The position numbers were made by a program, and so were the translations under genes. The notes below the pieces were generated by a model. It worked only from the letters and a program-made list of their open reading frames with translations, ran no database searches and was not told the origin of the DNA. Below, piece after piece: positions 11,443-26,745 of a stretch of DNA of 64,000 nt (positions within the stretch are counted from its first letter, which is position 1; each line of letters starts with the position of its first letter). The DNA comes from Clarkia xantiana subsp. parviflora (lineage: Eukaryota; Streptophyta; Magnoliopsida; Myrtales; Onagraceae). The stretch is taken from NCBI GenBank assembly GCA_036873135.1, contig JAPTYO010000007.1:21000763-21064762 (forward strand). Direction: 5' to 3'.

Positions 11443-12178
11443 GGGGCGTTTGGATTGATCTAATGTGGGGGTGTAATCTCACATTACATCCACATTACGT
11501 TGTTTAGTTTGTCAAACGACGTAATGTGCATTGTAATGTAATATCCATTATAATTTGAGATTACGTCCAAACTTCATTCAACGTAATGTGATATTACATC
11601 CAAAAACGGATATAATGTCAGAATACGTCCAACATTATAGAGTGTTATTATATTATTATTATTTATTAAATAGATAAAATATTTTGTATTATCGTTTATA
11701 TACTTGACAACTCATTGTTTTAATAAATAATAATTCACATGATGTTTGTATAACATGAGTAAGTCTTTTTCGTTGCAATATTTTTTATGAAATTATCTTA
11801 TAAAATTATATATAATGTTTTAATTAATAGAATTTTAATAGTTGTGCGTATTAAGTTTAAATATTTAATCTTTAAAATTCATAAATGATTATAGTATTAA
11901 CCACACACATAATCTTTAATAATGTAGTTTTTGTCAAAATATATATTCTTTTAAATCTTATCATATTAAGATATAATATACTATCATATAGATTAATATA
12001 ATAATACAGTCACATTACAATGCACACACTACAATACATACTAAACATTGTAATCTAACATTACATTCCACATTACAGCACAACCAAACACTGAAATCTA
12101 ATATTACGTTACGTACTTTACATTACTTGTAATCTCACATTTCAAATAATCTCACATTACGTCCATCAAAACGCCCTC
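11443..12178. mobile_element. hAT-like MITE with many sub-terminal TAATGTGAG motifs
   Basis: The ends GGGGGCGTTTGGATTG and (right, complemented) GAGGGCGTTTTGATGG form an imperfect inverted repeat. The outer 200 bases at both sides are crowded with variants of CATTACGTCC / TAATGTGAGATTAC in both orientations, while the middle is AT-rich. There is no transposase. A partial start of the same kind (AGGGGGCGTTTGAA, near 11402) sits just upstream. No target duplication was found, so the hAT assignment rests on motif layout only. Confidence 0.5.
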
Positions 12179-12431
12179 GATACTTTAAAAAAAAAATCTA
12201 ATGTAACGCAATTTTTTGAAAAATAATAATGTATTCTCTATGCAATGATAAAAGACCACCATGTGGACCACCTAACCGACACTGATAATAACTTGAATTG
12301 TGCACTAAGCTATTATACCCCAAACCCCAAAATAGTTTCTTTTACTCAAAATGCAAAATAACATTGTCATTTGTCCATAATAATTAAAGCACTAAGATTT
12401 CATTAAAAAAAAAAAAAAAAAAAGCAATAAG

Positions 12432-13512
12432 AGGGTGTTTTGATGGATGACTAAATACAAATATTTTCTGTGATGACTAAATATTTGTCACAATGAAATG
12501 TCACCGTTTCTCTGATTTGTTGTAGTGTAACTAATTACTAGATGTAAGACTCTTTCTACACGCCTGCGCAGGGGGTGCAAATCACCGGATCTAAAGCACC
12601 CCGGCAGGCTTGGCTTGTGTGCGTACACGATTGTCTGCCCGAAAAGCTTACCATTAATCAGTTGATTATTTTTCTCTATCTGAATCTCACCTTCTTGTTT
12701 GAGTTCAGGTACTGTTCGATTCGGTTGAACGAATTGTATGCATGATTCGTGTCAACGACACTATTGTCCTGAGAGGTGATCTCCCCTTTTATAACTGAGG
12801 GTGAGGTGATTGTCTTAAGAGACCGTGATCAGCACGGGCCTCAGTTAAAAACTCTTCTTTCCCATTCGATCTACGTATCGCAATTTCGATTTTTCATACA
12901 CATATAGATTACTCGTTAATTGTATGTTAATTACCGAACAATAAATAATTGGACTTTAGTCCTACATATATCAGAATTACTATTTTACCCATGTATCGAC
13001 TAACAGTCTATTCATGAACTATAAAAATCAAATATTAAAATATTAAAACTATATTTGCATAACTATTAAAATTCTATTATTTGAAACATTTTGATATAAT
13101 AATTTTATAAGATAATTTTCATAAAAATTATGAGTAAAAGGCTTTACTCGTTCTATACGAACATCATATGGATTATTCTTTATTTAAATAAAAAAATAAA
13201 CAATTAATTATAGTAAAAAAAAAGAAGACAATAATATAATAAATTATAAAGATCATACAAATTAATTTATCTATTTAATAAATAATAATAAAATAATAAA
13301 CACTATGCAATCTTAGACTTAATCTCATATTACATCTGTTTTAGATGTAACCACACATTGCAGTGGATGAGGTTTGGACGTAATCTCATATTACAATGAA
13401 CTTCGCATTAGAATGCACATTACATTATTTGGTTTATCAAACGACGCAATGTATATGTGATGTGAGACGTAATGTGGGTTTACATCCCATATAACATCCA
13501 TCCAAACATCCC
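12432..13512. mobile_element. Probable second hAT-like MITE with an internal insertion
   Basis: GAGGGTGTTTTGATGGATGA at the left and the complement of CATCCATCCAAACATCCC at the right look like matching ends, and the right 200 bases carry the same TAATGTG/ACATTAC motifs as the 11443-12178 element. An unrelated GC-richer block at about 12540-12900 (containing CGCCTGCGCAGGGGGTGCA and ATCAGCACGGGCCTCAG) interrupts it and may be a fragment of another element. Boundaries are approximate. Confidence 0.4.
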
Positions 13513-13699
13513 AACTATAGGATATGGTTTCTATTGCACGCGTGATTTTTTTGGATAAAACGTCAACCACCATAATAGCACCCTATACCTCTCGTGGGGC
13601 GGAAATTGTTATTTTTTTTTTTACATTAACGACCACGTTATACCTAACCAGTGTGATAGACTGTTCGATCCAAGCAATCCATTTATCCAAGCAATCTAC

Positions 13700-13900
13700 A
13701 ATGTGGACTGTAATGTTAAATTACAGTGCTTGGTAAATTTTAAAAAATAAGGGTCATTCTCAATATGAATATGACTTACGACACGTTATACTTGGAATGA
13801 GAAGTCTCGTTCCACTTGTCGTAAGTCATATTCATATTGACAATGACCCTTATTTTTTAAAATTTACCAAGCACTGTAATTTAACATTACAGTCCACATT
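13700..13900. repeat. Near-perfect 201-base hairpin
   Basis: The 84-base arms 13700-13783 and 13817-13900 are reverse complements with one mismatch (CATTCTCAAT against CATTGTCAAT). The 33-base loop itself contains a small inverted pair, GGAATGAGA / TCTCGTTCC, so almost the whole segment can fold. The arm starts AATGTGGACTGTAATGTTA, linking it to the hAT-like sequence around it. If transcribed it would give a long double-stranded RNA suitable for Dicer-like processing. Confidence 0.85.
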
Positions 13901-14320
13901 ATAGTTTAACCAAACACTACAATCTAACATTATATTTTATTTTACACGGATGATCACGAACCAACCCGTTAGATAATCATATTATTTTTAGTATCACATT
14001 TTAAATAATCTAACATTATATCCATTCAAATGCACCTAAATTCACTTAGTATTCTTCCATATGATGCTACATTTGCACCAAACACTCTAAAAAGTCAAAT
14101 TATCGCTTCTCTATTTCTCGAGTTTTTACGCGAAAATCATAAGAGCATTCATCGTCGGCCTACTATTAAAGATTCCAATCGGAGTTTCTAGTTTTAAAAT
14201 GAGAGTTTCTAGTTCCAATATTTTTCACTGAACTACAATAAGTGTGACTATGATTACAAATACTACTGGTTTGTCATTACTCAGTAGAGAGAGATGTTGT
14301 ACAGTTTCTATTAGTAAAAA

Positions 14321-14880
14321 GGGTTAATTAGCTCAATGCACTCATATGTTTCTGCATGTTGTTGGATGCACCACACATGTAAGCGAATGCACCCATACAT
14401 TTTGCTATGTTGGTGAATGCACCTGAAGCTCTAACACCGTTAGTTAAATACATATACGCCGCACATGCACTCGAATGCACCCACGACAACCAACCACCGC
14501 GACGACGACCAATCACCGCGATGGGCGAGTACCAGACGACCAACCACGAAGATACACGACAATGCAGTGAAGACGAGTAGCGATACAAAGAAGCGTGTCT
14601 GTAGATGTTTATGTATAGCGTAATTAATTTCATCACGACCGTAGAAGATGAGGATGGAAGGGATAACTGTCATTAGCAAAATCATTAATTTTTTTAAATA
14701 AAAAAATGTTTGCATGTGAGTAGCACGTGAATAACTAGCGACAAAAATAAACGGTAATTGGACGAAATGTGTATTGACAAATAAAACAATACATATCGGT
14801 GCATTTAGAAACACGAAAAAACATATAGGTGCATTTGACAACATGGCTAAAATATGTGGGTGCAGTTGGCTAATTAACCC
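14321..14880. mobile_element. Mutator-like MITE, 560 bp
   Basis: The left end GGGTTAATTAGCTCAATGCA and right end (complemented) GGGTTAATTAGCCAACTGCA start an inverted repeat of roughly 55 bases rich in TGCACC. Flanks are TAGTAAAAA (14312-14320) and TAGTAAAAG (14881-14889), a 9-bp duplication with one change. A relative with the same end pattern is at 55275-55813. The GC-rich centre (ACCACGACGACG type) has no convincing coding frame. Confidence 0.75.
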
Positions 14881-14889
14881 TAGTAAAAG

Positions 14890-16747
14890 CTAATCATGTT
14901 ATTGTTCATGTCCGTGTTAACTTTTTAATATTGCATATTCAATTTGTGTTTTATAGTTGATTATTATATATATTTATATATAAAATTCTGCTTAATTAGA
15001 TCAGATGTTGATATGAGTCGTAATTTATATGAATTGAAATTACTACTTTTTAATTTTGAAATAATATTAATGCTTTCAGACTCAACTTTTTTTTGTATTT
15101 TTTTATAGTATAAAATGCCATTCAATTAACAACAAACATCCGATTACAAATGCCAATTCTAAAATTTGAAATATTATAAATTCCATATTATTAATTATGA
15201 AATATTTTTAGTAAATAATATTATATTATTTAATGCATATAAATTTCCATTTAATTTATTAATTATATTACATTATTATATGAAATGAATATATTTTTGT
15301 TAATCATACATTGTTATACAAACTATTTTTTTTACAATGACTTATAATATATTTCTACTTTACGTATATGAAAATAGTTCAATAGTTTTTTTCTACTTTT
15401 TTGAAATCAGGTGGAATAGGATTCAAATGCGATTTAAAAAATATATTTGCACTACATCATTAGTAAAAATACATGATTAATAATTGTAACAATTTACTAA
15501 CATGTATCTGATTAATGTGCATAAGCGTTAATCTACTGACGATGATGAATAGTAATATGTTTATCAATGAATAACAATTATACACTGATTAAGACGAAAC
15601 AAGATCGATTCTCATCTCTTTGAAATAATTTTATTATTTCCTGATGTAATATTGTGGGCAAAACTGTACATGTATTTTTTCACACTCAAATTTTTTATAT
15701 TACATTTACCGAAAAAAATAAAATAAAAAATTGGCTAGTAAAGAATGTATTTACCGACCAAATTATATTTTGTTAGTGAAACATATAAATCCTAAAATTT
15801 ATCGGATTGATAAGTTCTTTTTTGTGTTTGGTATTCACTTTAAAAATAGAATTCAATGGTTTGACCAAGGTAAAACAATTTAAGAATGTGTAATTAACAT
15901 GAAAGAAAACTAAATTGATTTTTAAAGTTTTTGTCTAATTTTTTTTTTAATTTATTAGTCAGTCAAATTGAATCAATCACTGGTTAACATTCAAATTACA
16001 ATTTTATCCAAAATATATGGTTATTTAGAAATTTGAAACTCGACGTTGTTTACCGTGTTATAGTTGCAATTCAATTATCTACCTATTCTATATATTTTGA
16101 CTTTTGTTGCGACAATATAAAAAAATATGTTTCTAATTCACCATCAGAAGTGTGGCTACAAATAAAATATTATAGATGCATTGATATTTTAAATTTTAAA
16201 TATTCAATCTCATTCATGAATAAGATCGTATTTGTATTTGAAAAAAATATTAAACATGATTATTTAAATTATATATAATGCTTTAATAAAAACAACTCAT
16301 ACTGAGAGAATGGAAATTATATAATTCCTAAAATAGAATTGAAACTAGCTAATATTTTTCATCTGGTGATGATTTCAACTTTACTGTAAATTTTAGTGTA
16401 GCAATTCACCATTAGAAATGGAGGTTGATTTGGATTAACTATGAATTACCATTGCAACTGCTTTAAGGCTCGAAATTTGGATGAGAGGTGTAGTGTATGA
16501 TGTATCAATCAACACAACATGAGAATATAGACAATTCGGTTCTACTCGTTTTCTTAATATAATGCTTGACACGAATATGTGTAGCAGACGAGACATAATT
16601 TAAAGTTAAAAATAACAATAGACATCTTTATATACATGAATGATGTAACCTTTATTTTCTTAATTAATGATCATGCCAACCAGAGAAGAAAAGGAACAAT
16701 TTTTTTATTTATTTATTATTTTTTTTTATAATCCCGTTCTTTAATTA
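14890..16747. other. AT-rich intergenic, repeat remnants, no gene seen
   Basis: About 1.9 kb of very AT-rich sequence. At 15741-15815 it contains a short repeat (ATTTACCGACCAAATTATAT through AAACATATAAAT) whose paralogue near 55220 carries a transposon insertion. Open frames are short and of random composition. Confidence 0.5.
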
Positions 16748-17397
16748 GAGCATCCACAATGCAAGAAAAAAAATGAAGGACAACTCCTTCATGTGACAAG
16801 GTGGGTTGTCACTTTGCATTGCAGATGGACAAAATTTCTTGTCCAATCCCTCCAATGAGGGATCCACTCTCTAACATCTCATCATTAATATAGTGATATA
16901 GTATAGAAGAAAAAAGTGATAATTTTATTAATATTAAAAGAATATGTATGTCCAACTTGATAGACACCATTGGAGTAGTGATAGACAACTTCAAGATATA
17001 TATTTTTTTTAATAATATATTAATTATGTGGCGCTGATGTGACATTAAATGGGATGAGAGTTGGGGTTGCGCACTGTGAATCAGTGTTATCAGAACCGGA
17101 TCCCTCCACGGTCCGGTTTGCTTATTTTCGGAGGATGCAAGTGAACCCGGTTTTGAAGTCCGGTTTTCACCGAACCGGCCGGTTTTGGGCGAATCGGGCG
17201 GTTTGCCGGTTCGGACTTTCCTTTCATTAAAAAAAACAAAAAAAACCAGATCGAACCGGCGGTCTGGATTAGATATTATATTATATGGACCAGCAACCGA
17301 ACCGGGTCGGACCGGCGGTCTGACCGATGAACCGAGAACCGGCACCCTTGCCGGTTCGACGTCCGGTCCGGTTCTGATAACACTGCTGTGAATGCTC
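16748..17397. mobile_element. PIF/Harbinger-like MITE carrying a nested hAT element
   Basis: The ends GAGCATCCACAATGCA and (complemented) GAGCATTCACAGTGCG match the GAGCATCTCCAATG type usual in plant PIF/Harbinger elements, and TTA stands on each side (16745-16747, 17398-17400) as the expected 3-bp target duplication. A 304-bp hAT-like element sits near the right end (17082-17385). Without it the host element is about 338 bp. No transposase. Confidence 0.72.
17082..17385. mobile_element. GC-rich hAT-like MITE, 304 bp
   Basis: Perfect terminal repeats CAGTGTTATCAGAACCGGA / TCCGGTTCTGATAACACTG are flanked by 8-bp duplications CTGTGAAT (17074-17081 and 17386-17393), the hAT signature length. 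The interior is built from ACCGG / CCGGTT repeats. The same family recurs at 45562-45927. Open frames through it are artefacts of the repeated GC-rich words. Confidence 0.85.
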
Positions 17398-18589
17398 TTA
17401 ATGGACAAGCAGACAAGGCAACGGAATTTTAGCATCTTTCATGACCACTCCGTTTCAGCCTTTGAGGTTGCCTTTTTTTTTTTGCCATTTTGATCGTCTT
17501 CTTTTGCATTTTCAGGACTGAAGATTCCTCTCAGACTGTCTAACCAATCTTGAAGTTTATGATGTATCAATCGATCAACCATTACGACAGGATATTGACA
17601 ATTTCTATTTTTTTTTTATCATGTTTATGTTTTTTTTGTTTTTTTTTGGCAAATATGCTCTGTTTAATGTTGATAATTTAAGGTTGAAAATAAGAATACA
17701 CATAGTTATATACATGAATGATATAACCTTATTTTCTTAATTAATGACCATACCAGACCAGAAAACTAGAAAAGCAAGATTTGTTTTTTTGGTAAAAAAA
17801 AAAGGAAGATTTGTTTTTTGGGTAAAAAAAAGGAAGATTTTTTTATAGCCCCTTTCTTTAATTAATGGAGAAGCAGACAAGGCAACAAAATTTTAGCAAT
17901 TTTCATGGCCACTCTCCATTTTGACTGTAGTCTTTTGCACTTTCAGGACTGAAGATTCCTCCCACACTGGCTAGTGGCTAACCAATCTTGATCTGGCGCT
18001 CTTCCCAACTCAAACATCTATACTTTATTTGATATTATTATTTCTCATACCAAAAAAAGATATTGTTATTTCCATAATTGATAAGAGAAGCACAGAAATA
18101 TCAAAACTTTCTTGTGTGGGTAAAATTTTAAATTACAGCAAATCCAGTTAAGTTCATCGTCTCTGCTAAAACGATCACCGGTTACGGTGGTGCCGTGTTG
18201 GGTGTTCTTCCTTATCTGGGAAATGTCATTTTACTTTTTGTCAAGAAATCTTTTTTTTTTCTTTATATGGTCAAAATGTATTTCCTTTCTTACCCTCTTG
18301 CCTTGTAAGCGACGACACAACCACACACCTAGATCCACTAGCAGAATCCATCATAATCATCGTCAATAGCGTCTCCCAATTCTTCCTTCTTCCATACATT
18401 TCGGTTCTACGTGATATATTTAAATCAGCTATCTGCCTGTATTCTCTGTATCTCTATATTATAATAATATAAGCTTCTCAATTATCTACGCAATCCACAA
18501 ACCCGTAATTTTCTGCTATTTTAGTAGTATTTATAGACCAGGCGTTTTGCAGTTTGCACGATAGTTTGAAGAAGCGAAAAATAGAGATT

Positions 18590-21556
<2,967 letters not shown>

Positions 21557-22737
21557 AGAAAAGAATAGACAGTGTAGTTCCGAGTACAGCTGATGTTAGG
21601 ATATAGCAGAGATGATGTGATTGGCTAAAAATGTCGAATGTTGCTTCTGTGTTTGAGCAAACAACTCTGTTATCTGACTATCTGTTGTACGAGGATTAGT
21701 TGAATAAAATGATATTTGCATGCGTCAATATGAACATCGAACATATGTTACTATGATTTTACTTGATCATAGTCTGTTCAATCATATACTGCGTTTGGTT
21801 CTTTTTAAAAAGGTTCAAGCAAAGCAAATATCATAAACCTGACCGAAGCTGCATTTTGTTAAAAAAAAAATTAACAATTAACGTCTATGTATAGAACTAG
21901 AAACTCTATCCAGGTGCAATAATTGAGTTAGAAGTAAATAATTAGTATAAAAAATTTCAGGGGTTAAAGTAAGATGTATTCACAACAATTGCAAGTTTTA
22001 TGATAAAAACTGCACACTATAAAAAGTTGGGATGAGCAATTTGCCCTCTTTCCTTGGGGACTTAGCTCCGTCACTTCTTTAACCAACTAGTAAAACGTTT
22101 TATAATACTGAATATGAGCTCGATATGCGTTGAAGATGCCGCATTCTGGTGAATACTAGCTCGATTTCCGTTGTTAAGAGATATTTATAGGCATTCATAT
22201 CATGAGATATTTTCTTTTATATATGTACCGGAGGATAATGTTTATATCATAAGAAAGTTACAAAATCAAATCTTAGTAAGTTTGAACTGTGTGAATGTTT
22301 ATATCATTAAGGTATTCTTGTTGGAGATTCAACAATCTTACATCTTCTAATCTTGGATTTAATCAGAACATACCAAACACCCCTTAAAATGACAGTCAAC
22401 GACAATACGAGTATGTTCCGTGTAGTAGTCAACGCAAATTCTAGCTAACCCTAAAAACCAACCAACCAACCAACCATCCCCACAACCAACCCTAAATTAG
22501 TTTAATCTTGAAACCGTTACATCGGTTCCCAACATGTCGGCCATTCATTCTTCTTCTTCAAAACTCTGCTCTATCCTTTCTCTCTCTAAACTCCAAATCT
22601 CACGCCCTCTCTCTCTCTTAAACAAACAAGCTCATACGTCGTGCTCTGCAACATCCAAAACCAAAGCCGCCCCCATAGACATATATATATATCAAACCAA
22701 ACCCTAGCGCTAGCTACACCCACGGCCGAAGACCGCC
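21557..22737. other. Intergenic between carboxypeptidase and calmodulin-like genes
   Basis: AT-rich. A short (CCAA)n run lies near 22457-22480, and a CT-rich leader (CTCTCTCTCTTAAAC) near 22603-22625 probably belongs to the transcript of the next gene. No other structure seen. Confidence 0.45.
21703..21708 (+). promoter_or_regulatory. Possible polyadenylation signal of the carboxypeptidase gene
   Basis: AATAAA lies about 150 bases after the stop codon of the carboxypeptidase-like gene, in TTGAATAAAATG. Plant polyadenylation signals are loose, so this is only positional support. Confidence 0.4.
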
Positions 22738-23917
22738 ATGGATGTGGCAGATCTACAGCGGGTTTTCCAGATGTTCGACCACAACGGCGACGGCCAGATC
22801 ACAAAGAAGGAGCTCAGCGACTCTCTGCAGAACCTCGGAATCAACATTCCCGACACAGACCTGGTATTGTGAAATTCTACAACGACCGCTTTATGATAAA
22901 CTGTATAATTTTTATACTTCACCCTTTCGCGCGAGAATTTTTTAATTAAATTGAGATTTTAACTTGGCGGTCCGTAGACTCGAACATATCATATGAAATT
23001 TTAGATTTATTATGTTTTAAGATTTAAAGGTGATAGATAGGGACGAAGCTATATATATTGAATATGTGAAAGTTAAAACTAACTACTTGTACTAAAACTT
23101 TAAGGTGATAGATATGATTTAGACTTTATACTTCAACATTCTCTCACCTGTGGGCTGAAATATTTTAAAGGTTCATCATGTGAAACATTTTTAATAAGGG
23201 AATTTAAACTCGGCATTGCGTAGATTCGAACTTGCGCGCTCTGGTAGAATGCGAAAGTTTCACGTGATGTGCCTTTAAAATGTTTCAACTCACAAGTAAG
23301 AGTGAATGTTAAAATATAAATGCTAAACCATACATTCATCTAATATCACTTTAAAATTTTAAGACAATTGGTCAAGTGGTTAGTCTGAACTTTCACAGAA
23401 AAATTGGCAAATTCCCCTTAATTTTTGGTAATGTGTAATTATGACCCTAATTTTTTTAATTTTTTCGATTTAACCTATTGAAATCTTACATTTTCCGCTG
23501 AATTTCTGTACATTGATTGTTTGTCCCTAATTCAGTTTTTACTGCCTGAACAAAATTTATGGCTTCGAACAGGTACAGATGATGGAGAAGATCGACGTAA
23601 ATGGTGATGGGTACGTGGACATCGAGGAGTTCGGAGCTCTGTACCAAACCCTAAAAATGGGGGAGGGGCAGGGGGACGAGGAGGCGGACATGAGGGAGGC
23701 GTTCAGTGTGTTTGACCAGAACGGAGATGGGTTTATTACGGTGGAGGAGTTGCGGTCGGTGTTGGCTTCACTGGGGATGAAGGAAGGCCGGACGGTGGAG
23801 GAGTGCAAGAAGATGATAGACAAGGTGGATGCTGACGGTGACGGCATGGTCAATTTCAAGGAGTTTAAGCAGATGATGAAGGGTGGTGGCTTTGCAGCTC
23901 TAGATTCCACTTTATGA
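22738..23917 (+). CDS. Calmodulin-like protein (CML3/CML7-like), four EF-hands
   Basis: Model: exon 1 22738-22863, exon 2 23573-23917, GT-AG, phase 0, giving 156 residues. It is a cytosolic or membrane-associated calcium sensor. Four canonical EF-hand loops are present: [36 protein letters not shown] and [12 protein letters not shown]. Each has Asp at position 1 and Glu at 12, so all four should bind calcium. The C-terminus [13 protein letters not shown] is typical of the CML3/5/7 group. The intron falls just after EF-hand 1 and is about 709 bp. It contains TE-like text, including a stretch (TCAAGTGGTTAGTCTGAAC) also seen near the last intron of the quinone oxidoreductase gene. From memory these CMLs are often intronless; if so, this intron is a lineage feature. 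An alternative is that exon 1 is mis-joined, but continuity from NIPDTDL into [13 protein letters not shown] matches the family. Confidence 0.9.
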
Positions 23918-25368
23918 TCATTATCATCATCATATATTCATGTAATATTAACGTAACGTTACGTACGTCGTGTTTGCATGGAACATGCATGTTATAATGT
24001 AGGTATATCTTATGTTGCTACTTAATTACTTCTTCAATGGTTGATGATGATGATGATGATAAATGGTCGTCTTTATGGTGCAAGATCTAGAGTTTAAATT
24101 TATCGGTCGTTTTATTGTTTTTAAGGGCTAATGATTCTTAAGTGACCTTGATGTTTACAATGAGTCAATTAATATACGATCAGTTAGTTTCGTTATATTA
24201 TATTTGCTAAAAAAATATTGAAATGAGTGCAACGGCATACCCATATACAATTAAGGGTTGTCACTTGCAATCCTCAAATCTATATAATTTCTATAGTATA
24301 GTGTATAGAATAGTGGATAAGTTTATTTGATATGGTTATATATATACTCCATCACTTAAACATGAAAATAGTGCAATATTAAATCGGAACAGAATAGTAA
24401 TACTATTATCGCAGTTTCTGTTGGTAGATCTTATGAAATGACCCACTTATGGCTGAAGAGTTGAGTGCCGAACTGGATCCTACTAGCAAGAATGATGAAT
24501 AATGAAATTTCTTTTCTCCTTTAAGACTCATCAGTTTTGCTACATCACTTCGCAATCTTACTCTCCTTTTTTATTTGGGATTTTATCAGATATTAGAGTC
24601 TTGTTGTAGTACTTTCATAATCTACTTATTTGTAAAGATTCGAGGTCTAATGTTAGACTACCTCATGTTGCTAGAGTGGTGGCAGCCGACCTTAACGTGA
24701 GTGGAACCTGATTTTAACCATATATCTCTTATTAGCTTCTACCGTAGTTTTTTTGACTTTTTAGTAATATATATATTATCCTTTAAAAAAATATCTATCT
24801 GATTGTGTTTTTTTTTTCCTCAAAAAATTGTGTTGAATTTAGTGTAGTAAATATTAAGTTTACTTAATAAATCCTTTATTATACTTATTTTTTTTTTGTA
24901 GAAATCCTTTATTATCATACGAAGTTGAGAAATAATTTTCATGTATTATATAAGGTAGCTTCTCATGTAAGAATGTTAGGCTTTTTCTTTCGAAAATTAA
25001 TAATGTGTTACACGCAATAACAGTGCATTACTTTTCTCTCCGCACAGATTGTTTCGGAGACAAGTTTCACTTAAATAATAGATAAATTGTTGGATACATT
25101 ATCTATGTAAGTTCTTAAGTTTACCAAAAAAAAAATGTAAGTTCTTAACTTTACATGACTTTCAAATTAATTAATTTCCTTATAAAAAAATTATTATTTA
25201 TTAATTAAGTTATCAATTATAAGCTAATATATATAACAATTAAAAATCGATTCCTTGTTGAAAGTTATTAGATGTGCAGTTTACACATGTCACTATTGTA
25301 TTGGCCTGATAAGCACCAAATAGGTCATTCTTTCTTTAAGAACAAGATATTCTGAATGTATGATTAGG

Positions 25369-26095
25369 GTTAGTAACCAAATTGCTACATGTATTCTAAC
25401 TCAATCACAAATTGCTATTTGGATTTTAATTTTTCAAATTCGCTACATCATTTTTTTTTAAAATTTTCGAGCGAATTGTTACTTCCGTTGTAATATTTTG
25501 TCAATTTGAACATTAACAAAGCAAATCTTGACCACGTGACTATGTGAGATCTTTCAATGTGTAATCAAAATGAATTTACTAGAAACTGAGAGGATTGCAG
25601 CAAAATATTTTAATTGGACGCTCAATTGAAATTCATAGTTCGAAATGATGAGATCCAATTGAAAGTATTTTATTTCATAATTTCAATTTATTGTCAAATT
25701 CATCTTCAGTACGGATCAAAAGAGTCTATGTGACCAGAACATGCTCACGTGAGATCTTTCAATATGTAATCAAAATGAATTCACTAGAAACTGAGAGGAT
25801 TGCAACAAAATATTTTAATTGGACGCTCAAATGAAATTCACATTTCGAAATGATGAGATCCAATTGAAAGTATTTTATTTCATAATTTCAATTTATTGTC
25901 AAATTTATCTTAGGTATAGATCAAAATAGTATATGTGACTAGAGGTCACATGCTCATTTTCTGTTTAATTTGACAAAAATTGTAACTGATGTAACAATTT
26001 AGTCGAAAATTAAAAATTGATGTAGCTAATTTTAAAAAATTAAAATTCGAATAGCGATATGCAATTGCAAGTTTAGGTAGTAATTTAGTCATTAA
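25369..26095. repeat. Probable MITE with inverted ends and internal tandem duplication
   Basis: The left end (GTTAGTAACCAAATTGCTAC...) and the complemented right end (ATTAATGACTAAATTACTAC...) align over about 85 bases at perhaps 75 percent. The region at 47186-47640 begins with the same TTAGTAACCAAATTGCT phrase and ends with similar complementary text, so it is a second copy. No clear target duplication. Confidence 0.55.
25544..25953. repeat. Tandem duplication, two units of about 205 bp
   Basis: Units start GTGAGATCTTTCAAT at 25544 and 25749 and stay collinear through GGACGCTCAA, GATGAGATCCAATTGAAAG and TTCAATTTATTGTCAAAT with a handful of substitutions. The duplication lies inside the inverted-repeat element at 25369-26095, and the corresponding copy at 47186 does not seem to have it. 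Confidence 0.8.
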
Positions 26096-26745
26096 TACTT
26101 TGTGATTATTATTATTATTGGTTTTTATTTATTTTTTAAAAAAAGTTAATTTATCGGGCCACCCGAGAAAAGCCGGCTGGGTAACTTGAACCAGAAGAAA
26201 CCTGGCCCGGAGATATTTTATATATATATAAATCCGATTTTGCTTCTTAATAATTATTATCTCTCGGCCGAACGGCGAACACTCCAGTAACAGTGCACAG
26301 ATCAATCGCTTCCTTCGCTTTGGATTCGAACTGTAAGTCCCCTTTCTTCTTACTTCCGTTGTTGTATGTCCTTACCCCCGTTGATTTGAAGATCTGCTCC
26401 TCTTCTACGCCTTCAAATTTACGACTGTGACCTAAAATTGCCATTTATGTCGACGATAATGATGCTCTAATCTCTTGTATGTAATAACTGCTATCGTATT
26501 CTCCGATTAAGCAGCTTTCTTGTACTTGATTCAGAAGGTGTTTATTTGTTTTAATCTGATGATCTGTTATTGTGATCAGTTTCATCGGAGATTCTGCTGT
26601 TAATTTGATAAATTAGATCTGCGTTTGACGCAGAGTCAAACCGCTAGCTGAAATCAACAGTTGAGTTAATCAGAAAGGTGTGAAATTCGAATCACTGAGA
26701 AGTAGTGCTACCTGAAGAATCTTGTGTCTGCGTTTTCTTTTTAAA

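Larger units (their letters stand above)
23918..26745. other. Intergenic with one TIR-like element
   Basis: Mostly AT-rich sequence. An element with imperfect inverted ends and an internal tandem duplication occupies 25369-26095. The leader of the small membrane-protein gene probably starts near 26265; a GTAAGT donor at about 26332 suggests a 5'-UTR intron. Confidence 0.45.

Noticed and set aside
12540..12900. GC-richer block considered as an rRNA/tRNA or gene remnant
   Set aside because: No tRNA cloverleaf or rRNA signature could be seen; probably a fragment of a mobile element.
14328..14844. Two overlapping minus-strand frames of 102 and 134 codons
   Set aside because: They lie wholly inside the 560-bp MITE with defined ends and lack family resemblance.
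16809..17435. 208-codon frame on the minus strand
   Set aside because: Runs through an ACCGG-rich hAT MITE and its Harbinger host; composition follows the repeats, not a protein.
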